This document shows positions 1 through 9,623 of a DNA stretch of 23,123 bases, piece after piece (position 1 is the first letter of the stretch; each line of letters starts with the position of its first letter). The stretch is from Pseudomonadota bacterium. GTDB lineage: Bacteria > Pseudomonadota > Gammaproteobacteria > Burkholderiales > Burkholderiaceae. Below the pieces are notes generated by a model. That model made no database searches, was not told the origin of the DNA, and worked only from the letters and a program-made list of their open reading frames with translations. Where the stretch lies: positions 1 to 23,123 of the forward strand of contig JAJXUC010000049.1 of the NCBI GenBank assembly GCA_021783435.1, read 5' to 3'. The position numbers and the translations under genes were made by a program.

Positions 1-1
1 G

Positions 2-466
2 GCCGTCGTCGTGGCGGCCAACAAATGGGACAAGGTTGATGCGTATCAACGGCAGTTGTTCACCAACAGCCTGAACGAACGCTTGCCATTTCTGAGTTTT
101 GCCCGCCAGCACGAGATCTCCGCGCTGAGCCGCAAGGGGCTTGGCGCCGTGCTCAAGTCGGTCAATGAGGCTTACAAGGCGGCTTTTACCAAATTGTCGA
201 CGCCTCGGCTGACCCGTGCCTTGCAGGAGGCCGTGGCTTTTCAACAGCCCCCGCGTGCCGGTACGGTACGGCCGAAGTTGCGTTATGCCCACCAGGGCGG
301 GCAGAATCCGCCCGTGATCGTGATTCATGGCAACGCCTTGGACCGCGTACCCAACAGCTACACGCGCTACCTGGAGTCGCGTTTTTCAAAGGTGTTCAAG
401 CTCAGCGGCACGCCGCTGCGCGTCGAATACCGCTCCTCACACAATCCCTACCAAAGCGAGCGTTGA
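2..466 (+). CDS. der: GTPase Der (EngA), C-terminal part, 5'-truncated by window edge
   Basis: This is the 3' end of a gene entering from the left, open from base 2 and ending with TGA at 464-466. About 154 residues are visible. They begin in the G4 motif of the second GTPase domain (VVVAANKWD, the NKxD guanine-specificity signature). The C-terminal KH-like domain follows and ends in a basic, polar tail (SSHNPYQSER). Der is an essential double-G-domain GTPase that acts in the cytoplasm in maturation of the 50S ribosomal subunit. Its position directly upstream of hfq is the usual arrangement in Burkholderiales, which supports the call. The first G domain lies outside the window. Nothing in the visible part looks broken. 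Confidence 0.93.
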   Translation, partial: AVVVAANKWDKVDAYQRQLFTNSLNERLPFLSFARQHEISALSRKGLGAVLKSVNEAYKAAFTKLSTPRLTRALQEAVAFQQPPRAGTVRPKLRYAHQGGQNPPVIVIHGNALDRVPNSYTRYLESRFSKVFKLSGTPLRVEYRSSHNPYQSER

Positions 467-547
467 TCGGAATCCGGCCCACGTCTTTCGCGGCTCCTGT
501 CAAGCCGTCAAGGCCACGCGAGTTGGGCTGGGTTTGTGCTATGGTGA

Positions 548-559
548 GCCGGTACCGGC
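548..559. other. Perfect 12-bp palindrome in the hfq leader
   Basis: GCCGGTACCGGC is a perfect palindrome 34 bp upstream of the hfq start, in the 127-bp der-hfq gap. It could be an operator or a small leader hairpin. No convincing sigma70 -35/-10 pair was seen beside it, so its role is unknown. Confidence 0.3.
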
Positions 560-593
560 AGTTTCTGCAAAACAATCCTAACCGGAGTATTCC

Positions 594-839
594 ATGAGCA
601 ATAAAGGGCAGTTGCTACAAGACCCCTTCCTGAACCTGCTGCGCAAGGAGCATGTTCAGGTTTCGATTTACCTGGTCAACGGCATCAAGCTGCAGGGTCA
701 TATCGAATCATTCGACCAGTATGTCGTCCTTCTGCGCAATACAGTGACGCAGATGGTCTACAAACATGCCATCTCCACGGTCGTCCCTTCCCGTCCCGTG
801 AGTTTCCACGTTGGTGAGTCTGAGTCCGACGCAGTCTGA
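594..839 (+). CDS. hfq: RNA chaperone Hfq
   Basis: Hfq is a hexameric Sm-like protein that pairs small regulatory RNAs with mRNAs and affects their stability and translation. The 81-residue product begins [18 protein letters not shown] and has the proximal-face uridine-binding residues Q9 and D10. The Sm1 region is [16 protein letters not shown], and the Sm2 signature YKHAIST has Y56, K57 and H58. The C-terminal tail is short (about 15 residues after the core), as in many betaproteobacteria. The ATG is preceded by CCGGAG at a good distance. The gene lies between der and hflX, the standard neighbourhood, and its last codons overlap the start of hflX. Length and motifs are fully ordinary. Confidence 0.97.
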   Translation: MSNKGQLLQDPFLNLLRKEHVQVSIYLVNGIKLQGHIESFDQYVVLLRNTVTQMVYKHAISTVVPSRPVSFHVGESESDAV

Positions 840-1971
840 GCGTATCCCCGGTGCCGTCCTCGTTGGGGTCGACACCGGACAACCGAATCCCGATCCCAAG
901 CTCGGAGAATTGCGCGAACTGGCGCTTTCCGCCGGGCTTGCGCCGTCGGCCAGCCTGTGGAGCACACGCCGCAGGCTCGATCCGGCGCTCTATCTCGGTT
1001 CGGGCAAGGTGGCCGAACTCAAGCAGCAGGTCCAGGATACGCAAGCCTCCTGCGTGCTGTTCGACAATGCCCTATCCCCGGCGCAGCAGCGCAACCTTGA
1101 GAGCGAACTGGGTGTCGCCGTGTGGGACCGCACGGCGTTGATCCTGGAAATTTTCGCGCGCCGTGCGCGCAGCGGCGAAGGCAAACTGCAGGTCGAGCTG
1201 GCGCGTCTTCGCCACGCCGCGACACGGCTGGTTCGCGGCTGGACACACCTGGAACGGCAGCAGGGCGGTATCGGCCTGCGCGGAGGCCCGGGTGAAAAGC
1301 AGATCGAACTCGATCGCCGCATGCTGGAGGACAAGATCAAGGTTCTGCAGGTTCGATTGCGCAAACTCGAGCGCCAGCGTTCCACGCAGCGCCGTGCCCG
1401 CGCACGAGCCGGTCAGTTGCGTGTCTCCATCGTGGGCTACACGAACGCAGGCAAAAGCACCTTGTTCAATGCCCTCACGCATGCGCGCGGCTATGTGGCG
1501 GACCAGTTGTTCGCAACCCTGGATACGACAACGCGGCGCATCTACCTGGGCCCGGGGGCTTTTGCGGTGGTGTCCGACACCGTGGGCTTCATCCGGGATC
1601 TGCCGCACACGCTGGTTGACGCGTTCAAAGCCACACTCGACGAAACCCTGGAGGCCGACGTGCTGCTGCATGTGGTCGATTTGTCCAATGCGCAGCGCGA
1701 TCAGCAAATCGAGCAGGTCAACGCCGTGCTGGCTGAAATCGGCGCACAGGGCATCCCCCAGATCTTGATCTACAACAAGATCGATAAACTCCCGGCCCCC
1801 ATTCCGTTTACAGACCGTTACGCGTTGCATGTGGGTTTGAGGGACCGTGATAGCATCAAAAGCTTTGATGTCAGCGCCCTGACGGGGGCTGGACTCGATA
1901 CAGTGCGGGAGTACTTGGCAGGCATCGCGGCGAACAGCGATGCCTGTGCCAGCCCGGTCGTTCACGTTTGA
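814..1971 (+). CDS. hflX: Ribosome-associated GTPase HflX
   Basis: HflX is an Obg-HflX family GTPase that binds ribosomes and splits or rescues stalled 70S particles under stress. The product is about 385 residues. An N-terminal HflX domain (about 30-190) contains the glycine-rich [19 protein letters not shown] segment and is followed by a coiled, basic linker. The G domain has G1 GYTNAGKS at 208-215, the G3 motif [10 protein letters not shown] and the G4 motif NKID. There is no ATG start. The frame opens with TTG at 811 or GTG at 814, and GTG is preferred here. Neither has a clear Shine-Dalgarno sequence, and both lie inside the hfq 3' end, so translation is probably coupled to hfq. hflK follows at once. 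Confidence 0.94.
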   Translation: MSLSPTQSERIPGAVLVGVDTGQPNPDPKLGELRELALSAGLAPSASLWSTRRRLDPALYLGSGKVAELKQQVQDTQASCVLFDNALSPAQQRNLESELGVAVWDRTALILEIFARRARSGEGKLQVELARLRHAATRLVRGWTHLERQQGGIGLRGGPGEKQIELDRRMLEDKIKVLQVRLRKLERQRSTQRRARARAGQLRVSIVGYTNAGKSTLFNALTHARGYVADQLFATLDTTTRRIYLGPGAFAVVSDTVGFIRDLPHTLVDAFKATLDETLEADVLLHVVDLSNAQRDQQIEQVNAVLAEIGAQGIPQILIYNKIDKLPAPIPFTDRYALHVGLRDRDSIKSFDVSALTGAGLDTVREYLAGIAANSDACASPVVHV

Positions 1972-1988
1972 CACCAACCACGCCCACC

Positions 1989-3380
1989 ATGCACCTCAAG
2001 TGGCCCAGAACGGCAGGCCTTGCGGCCTTCGCCTTGCCTGAAGGCATCCCTAATTTGAATGACCCCAATTGGGGGCGCGGCGGTTCGGGGCAGCAGCCAC
2101 AGGGACCCGACCCGAAGAACGGCAATGGGCCCGGCAATGGCGACAAGCGTCCGGGCCAGGGCGGAGGAGGGCCGCCTGATCTCGACGAGCTTTGGCGCGA
2201 TTTCAATCGCAAGCTCAACGGCTTGTTCGGCCGCAAGGGCGGGGGTGGGGGTGGTTTCAAGTCGCCGCGCCGGCCCGAGTTTCAACCCACGCCGCGCACT
2301 GCCGGGCTGGGCCTGGTCGTCCTGGCCCTGGTCCTGGTGCTGGGCTGGCTGGGGTCGGGGTTTTTCATCGTGCAGGAAGGCCAGCAGGCGGTGGTGACGC
2401 GCTTTGGCAAGTTCGCCTATATCGAAGAGGCTGGCTTCCACTGGCGTTTTCCGTATCCCATCGAGTCGGACGAAATCGTCAACGTTTCGCAGGTGCGTTC
2501 GGTGGAGATCGGTCGCGGCGGTGAAATCCGCACGACCGGATTGCCGGCATCGGCCATGCTCACGGAAGACGAAAACATTGTCGATATCCGGTTCGCCGTG
2601 CAGTACCGCATCAGCAATGTGGTCAACTACCTCTACAGCAACCGCAGCCCTGACGACGTGGTGACCCAGGCGGCGGAAACCGCCATTCGCGAGGTGGTCG
2701 GCAACAAGACCCTGGACTACGTGCTCTACGAGGGCCGCGCCGAGGTCGCGATCAAGACGCAGGATCTCATCCAGTCGATACTCGATCGCTACAAGACGGG
2801 TATTCTCGTCACCAATATCACCCTGCAGAGCGTGCAACCCCCGGAGCAGGTGCAATCGGCCTTCAACGATGCCATCAAGGCGGGGCAGGATCGCGAGCGA
2901 CTGAAGAATGAGGCGGAAGCCTATGCCAACGACGTCGTGCCGCGCGCCAAGGGCACAGCTTCACGCCTGATCCAGGAGGCCGAGGGTTACAAGGCCCGGG
3001 TGGTGGCTGAAGCACAGGGCGATGCCTCGCGTTTCGATCTCATCCTTCAGCAATACGAGAAGGCCCCGCAAGTCACGCGCGAGCGTATGTATCTCGAAAC
3101 CATGCAGCAGATTCTGTCGAACGTGAGCAAGGTGTTGGTGGAATCGCATGGATCGAACAACCTCCTTTACCTCCCGCTCGACAAACTGCTGCAACAAACC
3201 ACTTCCCCGCGAGCCGCGCAGCCGGCACGCTCAGCCCCGGCTGCACTGCCGAGCGCAAGCCCTTCTTCGTCACCGGCTCCGGCGGATAGTTCGGTCGGAG
3301 CGGGGAGCAGTTCACAGCCTGTTGCCAATACCTCAGACAGCAGTTCGCGCGATACCCTGCGCGAGCGCAATTTCCGCTGA
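1989..3380 (+). CDS. hflK: FtsH protease modulator HflK (SPFH/band 7 membrane protein)
   Basis: HflK forms with HflC a large SPFH assembly in the inner membrane that encloses and modulates the AAA protease FtsH. From ATG 1989 the product is 463 residues. The cytoplasmic N-terminus is Gly/Pro-rich (LNDPNWGRGGSG, then GGGGGG runs). One transmembrane helix follows at about 105-127 (GLGLVVLALVLVLGWLGSGFF). The band-7 domain comes next (VQEGQQAVVTRFGKF), then a helical Ala/Glu-rich region and a low-complexity Ser/Ala/Pro tail of about 50 residues. The start is uncertain: TTG 1968 overlaps the hflX stop, and TTG 2055 would begin at LNDPNW. None has a strong ribosome binding site, so coupling to hflX is likely. 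Confidence 0.94.
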   Translation: MHLKWPRTAGLAAFALPEGIPNLNDPNWGRGGSGQQPQGPDPKNGNGPGNGDKRPGQGGGGPPDLDELWRDFNRKLNGLFGRKGGGGGGFKSPRRPEFQPTPRTAGLGLVVLALVLVLGWLGSGFFIVQEGQQAVVTRFGKFAYIEEAGFHWRFPYPIESDEIVNVSQVRSVEIGRGGEIRTTGLPASAMLTEDENIVDIRFAVQYRISNVVNYLYSNRSPDDVVTQAAETAIREVVGNKTLDYVLYEGRAEVAIKTQDLIQSILDRYKTGILVTNITLQSVQPPEQVQSAFNDAIKAGQDRERLKNEAEAYANDVVPRAKGTASRLIQEAEGYKARVVAEAQGDASRFDLILQQYEKAPQVTRERMYLETMQQILSNVSKVLVESHGSNNLLYLPLDKLLQQTTSPRAAQPARSAPAALPSASPSSSPAPADSSVGAGSSSQPVANTSDSSSRDTLRERNFR

Positions 3381-3389
3381 GGTCCAGCC

Positions 3390-4292
3390 ATGAACCGAAT
3401 CATTCTTGCCATCGTCTCCCTCGCCCTGGCCCTGGGCATTCTTGCGTCGTCCCTGTTCGTGGTCGATCAACGCCAATACGCGGCCGTGTTCGCGCTGGGT
3501 GAAATCAAGCGTGTGATCAAGTCTCCGGGGCTGTATTTCAAGTGGCCGGCACCGTTCGAGAATGTGGTGTTTCTCGACAAACGCGTGCTCACGCTGCAGA
3601 GCCCTGAAACCGACCTTTTCATCACCGCCGAGAAAAAGAACGTGGTGGTGGACTGGTATCTCAAGTGGCGCATCGTCAATCCCACCGAGTTCATTCGCAG
3701 CTACGGTGGAAGCGAGCAGCGCGCCAACGACCGGCTCTACCAGATCGTCAAGGCCGCCCTCAACGAACAGATCACGCGCCGGACCGTGGGCCAGGTGCTC
3801 GCAACCGAACGCGACAAGATCATGACCGACGTCCAGAAAGTCATCGAGCAGTCGGCGGGGGGTACCGGCCTGCAGATCGTCGATATGCGTCTGACACGGG
3901 TGGACTTCGTGGCGGATATCACGCAATCGGTCTATCGCCGCATGGCTGCCGAGCGCAAGCGTGTCGCGAACGAGCTGCGCTCGACGGGCCAGGCAGAGGC
4001 CGAGAAGATACGCGCCGAGGCCGACAAGCAGCGCGAGATTCTCATCGCGGACGCCTACAGCCGTGCCCAGACCATCAAGGGCGAAGGTGACGCCAAGGCG
4101 TCCGAGATCTACGCCAAGGCTTTCGGACAAAATCCCCAATTCGCCGAGTTCTATCGCAGCCTCGAGGCTTACAGGGCCAGCTTCAACAGCCACGGGGACG
4201 TGCTGGTCTTGGATCCTTCGAGTGATTTTTTCCGCTTCTTCCGCAACCCGAACGGCGGACTTTCCCCGAAGGCGAGTCCCGCCAAGCGCTGA
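3390..4292 (+). CDS. hflC: FtsH protease modulator HflC (SPFH/band 7 membrane protein)
   Basis: HflC is the obligate partner of HflK in the periplasm-facing ring around FtsH. The 300-residue product has an N-terminal signal-anchor helix (about residues 4-24, IILAIVSLALALGILASSLFV). The SPFH domain begins VVDQRQYAAVFALGEIKRV and includes YLKWRIVNPTEF. A long charged Ala/Glu/Lys helical region (AEAEKIRAEADKQREILIADA) is typical of the family. It starts 9 bp after the hflK stop with GAGG upstream of the ATG, so it is the same transcription unit. A strong terminator directly follows the gene. Length and domain order are normal. Confidence 0.96.
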   Translation: MNRIILAIVSLALALGILASSLFVVDQRQYAAVFALGEIKRVIKSPGLYFKWPAPFENVVFLDKRVLTLQSPETDLFITAEKKNVVVDWYLKWRIVNPTEFIRSYGGSEQRANDRLYQIVKAALNEQITRRTVGQVLATERDKIMTDVQKVIEQSAGGTGLQIVDMRLTRVDFVADITQSVYRRMAAERKRVANELRSTGQAEAEKIRAEADKQREILIADAYSRAQTIKGEGDAKASEIYAKAFGQNPQFAEFYRSLEAYRASFNSHGDVLVLDPSSDFFRFFRNPNGGLSPKASPAKR

Positions 4293-4300
4293 GCAGGCTT

Positions 4301-4334
4301 GCCGGCGCCGCGTCCCGCGGCGCCAGGCCTTTTT
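4301..4334 (+). terminator. Rho-independent terminator after hflC
   Basis: A perfect 9-bp GC stem pairs GGCGCCGCG (4304-4312) with CGCGGCGCC (4316-4324) around a TCC loop. It is followed within 6 nt by five T residues (4330-4334). It lies 12 bp after the hflC stop and probably ends the hfq-hflX-hflK-hflC transcript. Confidence 0.8.
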
Positions 4335-4431
4335 CGGCTTCGCCCCTTTCAATGATTCGCCTACGCTGAACGACTGTACTCGGTCCGAGCTATATGGGTC
4401 GCGCGTCCGGGCTCGGGTCTGGCGCGCGCCC

Positions 4432-4437
4432 TAGAAT
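4432..4437 (+). promoter_or_regulatory. Possible -10 element for the hisZ-purA unit
   Basis: TAGAAT lies 38 bp before the hisZ ATG, in the gap after the hflC terminator, where a new promoter is expected. No good -35 hexamer is seen at the right spacing. A perfect interrupted palindrome CTCGG-T-CCGAG (4379-4389) lies further upstream. The assignment is weak. Confidence 0.3.
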
Positions 4438-4474
4438 GTCGGCTCGATTTCTCACGGTTTAAAGCCCCTTGCTC

Positions 4475-5638
4475 ATGACTGCCTGGCTCCTGCCCGAGCA
4501 ATTCTCAGATGTCCTCCCTGCCGAGGCCCGCTCCATCGAGCATCTGCGCCGTGTCCTGCTCGATGCAGCAGGCAGCTACGGTTACGAGTTGGTCATCCCG
4601 CCGCTGGTGGAACATGTGGACTCCCTGTTGTCCGGCACGGGTCAGGATCTGGACCTGCAGACCTTCAAGCTGGTCGACCAATTGTCGGGCCGAACCCTTG
4701 GGCTGCGCGCCGACATGACACCCCAGGCCACCCGCATCGATGCCCACCTGCTCAACCGCAAGGGCGTCGTGCGGTTGTGCTACTGCGGCAGCGTGGTGCA
4801 TACGCGGGCGCAGGGCGTCTATGCCACACGCGAGCCCTTGCAGTTCGGCGCGGAGCTTTATGGACATGCCGGGCGGGAGGCCGATATCGAGGTGCAGCAG
4901 CTCGCCGTGCGTAGCCTGCAACTCGGCGGCGTCGAGCGCATGACCTTGGCGCTTTCCGATGTGCGCATCGTGCGCGGTGTGCTGGCAGGCATGATTGCCG
5001 GCCCCGAACTGCTGCGCGACATTCTCGAGGCACTGTCGCGCAAGGACCGCGCCCGCCTTCAGTTCCTGACGCGCTCGGCGACCGCTGCGCAGCGCGAACC
5101 CATCCTCGCATTGCCCGAACTGTTCGGGGACGCGGACGTGTTGGACCAGGCTGAGCGCATCCTGCCCGACCGCCCGCTGATCCGCGAGGCGTTGCGCGAC
5201 ATGGCGCAACTGGCGGCAACCCATGTGCATGCCGGGGTCGAAGTGCAGATCGACCTGGCGGACTTGCGCGGGTACAACTACCACAGCGGCATGATTTTCA
5301 GTCTGTATGCGCAAGGGCGGCCCGATGCGCTGGCCAGGGGCGGTCGCTATGATGAAATCGGTGCGACCTTTGGCCGACCGCGCGCGGCGACCGGTTTCTC
5401 GCTCGATCTTCGCGAACTCGTGCACCATGTCCGGGCTGCTGCGCCGAGACCAGCCATCCGCGCCGAGTGGTCCCCTCTCGAAGGTTATGCGCGGGCCGTG
5501 CAGCAGCTGCGTGAGGCCGGGCATACGGTCATCGAGATCCCTGCAGGCTCGGTGCTCGAGGGCAAGCAATTCATGTTCGATCGCGAACTCGCCTGGGCCG
5601 ACGGGCGATGGCAGGTCCGTTCGTATGCGTCCAGTTGA
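4475..5638 (+). CDS. hisZ: ATP phosphoribosyltransferase regulatory subunit HisZ
   Basis: HisZ is a catalytically inactive paralogue of histidyl-tRNA synthetase. It partners the short form of HisG in the first step of histidine biosynthesis and carries the histidine feedback control. The 387-residue product starts MTAWLLPEQFSDVLPAEA. It has the class II synthetase fold signatures: RADMTPQATRI around residues 78-88 (motif-2-like), then RGYNYHSGMIFSLYA and ARGGRYDEIG (about 287-296). It is shorter than HisRS and lacks the C-terminal anticodon-binding domain. ATG 4475 is preferred over the TTG two codons upstream. Its place between hflC and purA is conserved in Burkholderiales. It implies a short-form hisG elsewhere in the genome. 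Confidence 0.94.
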   Translation: MTAWLLPEQFSDVLPAEARSIEHLRRVLLDAAGSYGYELVIPPLVEHVDSLLSGTGQDLDLQTFKLVDQLSGRTLGLRADMTPQATRIDAHLLNRKGVVRLCYCGSVVHTRAQGVYATREPLQFGAELYGHAGREADIEVQQLAVRSLQLGGVERMTLALSDVRIVRGVLAGMIAGPELLRDILEALSRKDRARLQFLTRSATAAQREPILALPELFGDADVLDQAERILPDRPLIREALRDMAQLAATHVHAGVEVQIDLADLRGYNYHSGMIFSLYAQGRPDALARGGRYDEIGATFGRPRAATGFSLDLRELVHHVRAAAPRPAIRAEWSPLEGYARAVQQLREAGHTVIEIPAGSVLEGKQFMFDRELAWADGRWQVRSYASS

Positions 5639-7006
<1,368 letters not shown>

Positions 7007-7066
7007 TCGCCTCCCGTTCGGCGCGATCCCCGTTTCATTCTTCATCCTCTGACGAGCCACATCACC

Positions 7067-7591
7067 ATGCTTAGCGAAGACGGCAAGCACATGTACGTAT
7101 CCTGGGACGAATACCACGCCCTGATCGAGAAGCTCGCGCTCAAGATTTACAAGTCAGGTTGGGCGTTCGACCAGATCCTGTGCCTGGCGCGCGGAGGAAC
7201 GAGGCCTGGAGACATCCTCTCACGGGTGTTCGACAAACCCCTGGCCATCATGTCCACCAGTTCCTATCGGGAAGAATCGGGGACCAAGCAGGGGCGCCTC
7301 GATATCGCCAGCTACATCACTTTGCCGAAGGGCGAACTCGAAGGCCGGGTTTTGCTCGTGGATGATCTGGCCGACTCGGGGGAAACACTCAAAGCTGTCG
7401 CTGACAAGCTACTCACCAGCCCGCTCAAGATCAGCGAAATGCGCAGCGCGGTGATTTGGGTCAAGGGTATTTCCACCGTGCTCCCCGACTACTACGTCGA
7501 CATGCTTCCTTCGAGCCCCTGGATCCATCAGCCCTTCGAGGAGTACGACACCTTGAGGCCGTCCAAACTGGCCGAGCGCTGGAAGATTTGA
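7067..7591 (+). CDS. Phosphoribosyltransferase family protein (purine salvage type)
   Basis: This type I phosphoribosyltransferase has 174 residues. The PRPP-binding signature VLLVDDLADSGETL lies at 95-108, and an upstream pyrophosphate-loop-like segment CLARGGTRPGDILS is present. The hood region is small. The family includes hypoxanthine/guanine and xanthine phosphoribosyltransferases that transfer ribose-5-phosphate from PRPP to a purine base. The exact base cannot be read from sequence by eye. Its position 60 bp after purA is common in betaproteobacteria and fits a role in purine salvage. A shorter start at ATG 7091 (MYVSWDEYH) is possible, because the ribosome binding site for 7067 is poor. 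Confidence 0.85.
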   Translation: MLSEDGKHMYVSWDEYHALIEKLALKIYKSGWAFDQILCLARGGTRPGDILSRVFDKPLAIMSTSSYREESGTKQGRLDIASYITLPKGELEGRVLLVDDLADSGETLKAVADKLLTSPLKISEMRSAVIWVKGISTVLPDYYVDMLPSSPWIHQPFEEYDTLRPSKLAERWKI

Positions 7592-7881
7592 TCGCCCGCC
7601 GTGCGCACGACGTCATTCGCCCACTGCTTGGAGGCGATAGATCTTGCGGCGATCAGGCCAGGCTCTGGTCGCGGCACTGCTCAAGGCCCCTTTGGGGGGC
7701 GGGACATGCTTGGGCTCTACACAGGATGCGTTCGGATCGGAGCACGCTGAAAAAATTGGTGCAGAGGTAAGGAGATGCAGCGTCGAACTCCGAGCCCGTC
7801 GACGTGGTGCATCATGGCCCATTCATCCATTTGCCGCTTCACGCTAAATGGCGCTGTCTCCTCGATTCCAAGTTTGTCTTC
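7592..7881. other. Intergenic gap without recognised feature
   Basis: This is 290 bp between the phosphoribosyltransferase gene and the J-domain-like gene. No tRNA, convincing promoter or intrinsic terminator was found. The J-domain frame stays open upstream to about 7804, but that extension (MVHHGPFIHLPLHAKWR) does not look like coding sequence of the family. Confidence 0.5.
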
Positions 7882-8988
7882 ATGCCAACCCGTCCGTTCA
7901 AACTGGTCCTGTCACCCTCGTCCAGCCAGGTTCCTCTGAGCAAAAACCAGCGTGCCTTCAACGCCCTCGTGCGCAAGCTCGAACGCGCCAGGAAGACGTT
8001 GGCGCAGTGGGAGCAATTCATCCCCGAGTTCCAGGCCAACTGTATTCAGGCGCAGGCCCCCAGACTGCAGGCCTTCAACGCCGTGCGCAAGGCTCTGCTC
8101 CAAAAGCTCGACACCGCCTATGGCGATGCCCGGTTCAACCCGACCGATCGCCGCCGCATCCGTGAGATCGTGCTGGGCATCGGGGCCGATATCCTGCTGG
8201 CTGAAGACGATGCCATGGTTCGCGCGCTCATGCAACACTACGCGCCCTCTGAACGCCCGGCGCAGCACGATTCGACCGACGATCGCTTCGGCTTCGATGA
8301 TCTCTCGCCACAGACCGGCGCGGATGCCGACGAAAAAGGGCTGTTCCGACAGTTCCAGGAAGCTGCGGCGTCGGCTGCCAAGGAGCAGATCGCCCATCCC
8401 GCACGCGCACCGCGCCAGGACACGCCGCAAGCGCAGACCGTTCGCAGCATCTATCGCAAACTCGCCAGCGCCTTGCACCCCGACCGCGAGCCGGACGCCG
8501 CGCGCAAGGCGCACAAGACCACGTTGCTGCAGCGCGCGAACAAGGCCCATGCCGAGCAGGACTTGCACACCTTGTTGAGCCTGCAACTCGAAATCGCCAT
8601 GATCGATACGGCCCAGCTTGCCGGCATGGCCGATGCGCAGTTCAAGGTGTTTTCCGCTGCGCTCAAGCGCCAGTTGCGTGAGGTCGAGCACAAGATCCAG
8701 GAGATCGAGTTTGGCATCCGCAAGTCCTTTCCCGAGCTGGACGACGGCGCGATCCATCCCCAGCGCATCCAGCGCGCATTCGAGAACACGCTGCTTGGCC
8801 TCGACGAGGCCCGCCAGGAGATCGACGAGCTGCTCGCCCGCGCCGCCGATCCCAAGGCGCTCAAGGTCTGGATGCGGCAGCAGCAGTGGGCGCAGCAGGA
8901 CATGGAGCTTGACGCCGCGGCGGCGCTGGAAGCATTCGAGCGCATGGTGATGGCGGAGTTGCGGCCGCGGAGACGGCGCTCACGCTGA
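7882..8988 (+). CDS. J-domain-like protein of unknown role
   Basis: This is a soluble, charged protein of 368 residues with no signal peptide or membrane segment. It is largely helical and rich in Arg, Ala, Gln and Glu. Around residues 190-245 it has a J-domain-like stretch, SIYRKLASALHPDREPD, with the HPD tripeptide at 199-201. Helix-III-like sequence follows (KTTLLQRANKAHAEQD). J-domains stimulate Hsp70 (DnaK) ATPase. Here the motif sits in the middle of the chain, without the Gly/Phe and zinc regions of DnaJ, so this is not DnaJ itself. The C-terminal third looks like coiled coil (LKRQLREVEHKIQEIEFG). ATG 7882 is chosen because the protein-like sequence starts there. It stands alone between purine genes and a transposon scar. 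Confidence 0.75.
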   Translation: MPTRPFKLVLSPSSSQVPLSKNQRAFNALVRKLERARKTLAQWEQFIPEFQANCIQAQAPRLQAFNAVRKALLQKLDTAYGDARFNPTDRRRIREIVLGIGADILLAEDDAMVRALMQHYAPSERPAQHDSTDDRFGFDDLSPQTGADADEKGLFRQFQEAAASAAKEQIAHPARAPRQDTPQAQTVRSIYRKLASALHPDREPDAARKAHKTTLLQRANKAHAEQDLHTLLSLQLEIAMIDTAQLAGMADAQFKVFSAALKRQLREVEHKIQEIEFGIRKSFPELDDGAIHPQRIQRAFENTLLGLDEARQEIDELLARAADPKALKVWMRQQQWAQQDMELDAAAALEAFERMVMAELRPRRRRSR

Positions 8989-9324
8989 CATCCCGATGAG
9001 CTTGCTGGCGCTGCGCATCGCACGATGGGGTGCACGCAGCGGGTCAGGCCTCCGCGCAGGAATCGTCGCGTTCCGCATCGACAGGTGGGACGTGCGCCTT
9101 GGACGTTGATCTCGCAATGTTCTGTCTGGGGTCCAATGGTTTGTCGACGCTGGCCTCAGCGGCGGCAAACCCCGCCGTGGCTACCAGCCCCGTTCGCGAT
9201 GCGCCGAGCAGGGCCGAGCCTATCGCAGATGGCGCGGCCGGTCCCGCCAGCGGAGAACCCCTTGCGCCCCGATTGCGGGCAGCGAAGAGCAAGGTCAAGC
9301 GCCTTATCGCGCCGTGGCCAGGGT
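8989..9324. other. Non-coding or decayed stretch before the IS relic
   Basis: This is 336 bp of GC-rich sequence with several open frames on both strands, none of which shows a recognisable protein. The frame open across 9030-9536 runs into the IS110 fragment downstream, but its first part has no family resemblance. It is probably decayed or flanking mobile-element DNA. Confidence 0.4.
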
Positions 9325-9381
9325 GGGGGAATTTAGGTGTCCACAGGTGGAGGAGTTTGGGTGGCCATCGGGGGAATTTGG
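9325..9381. repeat. Three direct repeats resembling an IS21-family terminus
   Basis: Three imperfect copies begin at 9325 (GGGGGAATTTAGGTGTCCA), 9349 (GGAGGAGTTTGGGTGGCCA) and 9370 (GGGGGAATTTGG, then divergent). Spacing is 24 and 21 bp. Multiple copies of about 20 bp with a GGGTGGCCA core are characteristic of IS21-family transposon ends, where they bind transposase. No istA or istB gene is present, so this is a solitary end. The family assignment is from memory of the pattern. Confidence 0.5.
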
Positions 9382-9536
9382 CCAAGCCCGTGTTTCAATT
9401 GCACATCGTTGGCGCGGAGGCCGGCGAGATTCAGCGCCGCCAGATCAAACGCGCCAAGCTCACCGAGATCTTCGCCAAATGCCAGCCCAGCCTGGTAGCG
9501 ATGGAGGCTTGCGACCTCCTTGGGCGGACCATGTAG
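9372..9536 (+). pseudogene. IS110-family transposase fragment (N-terminal part only)
   Basis: About 54 codons resemble the start of IS110-family transposases: NLAKPVFQLHIVGAE, then RRQIKRAKLTEIFAK, then PSLVAMEAC. Intact members read roughly DLAKNVFQLHGV ... LVGMEACGGAHHW. Here the leading catalytic Asp is lost (N in its place) and the frame ends at TAG 9534-9536, three residues after the divergence from MEACGGAHHW. The DEDD catalytic core and the C-terminal serine domain are absent. The fragment begins inside the third IS21-like repeat, so one element was broken by, or recombined with, another. It is not functional. Confidence 0.7.
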
Positions 9537-9623
9537 GCGGTTCACATATCAATTCAATTTTCTTGAGTTGTTTGCGATGACTTTGGCTCACCTGGGGCTC
9601 TTATGAACTCGATCAGGTTAAGC

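Noticed and set aside
7685..7702. GCCCC-TTT-GGGG hairpin considered as terminator for the purA unit
   Set aside because: The loop is tiny, no T-run follows, and it is about 95 bp beyond the last stop codon.
9030..9371. Frame open from 9030 that continues into the IS110 fragment, considered as a real gene fusion
   Set aside because: The first 110 codons have no protein-like pattern and cross the IS21-like repeats, so the open frame is chance read-in to a transposase relic.
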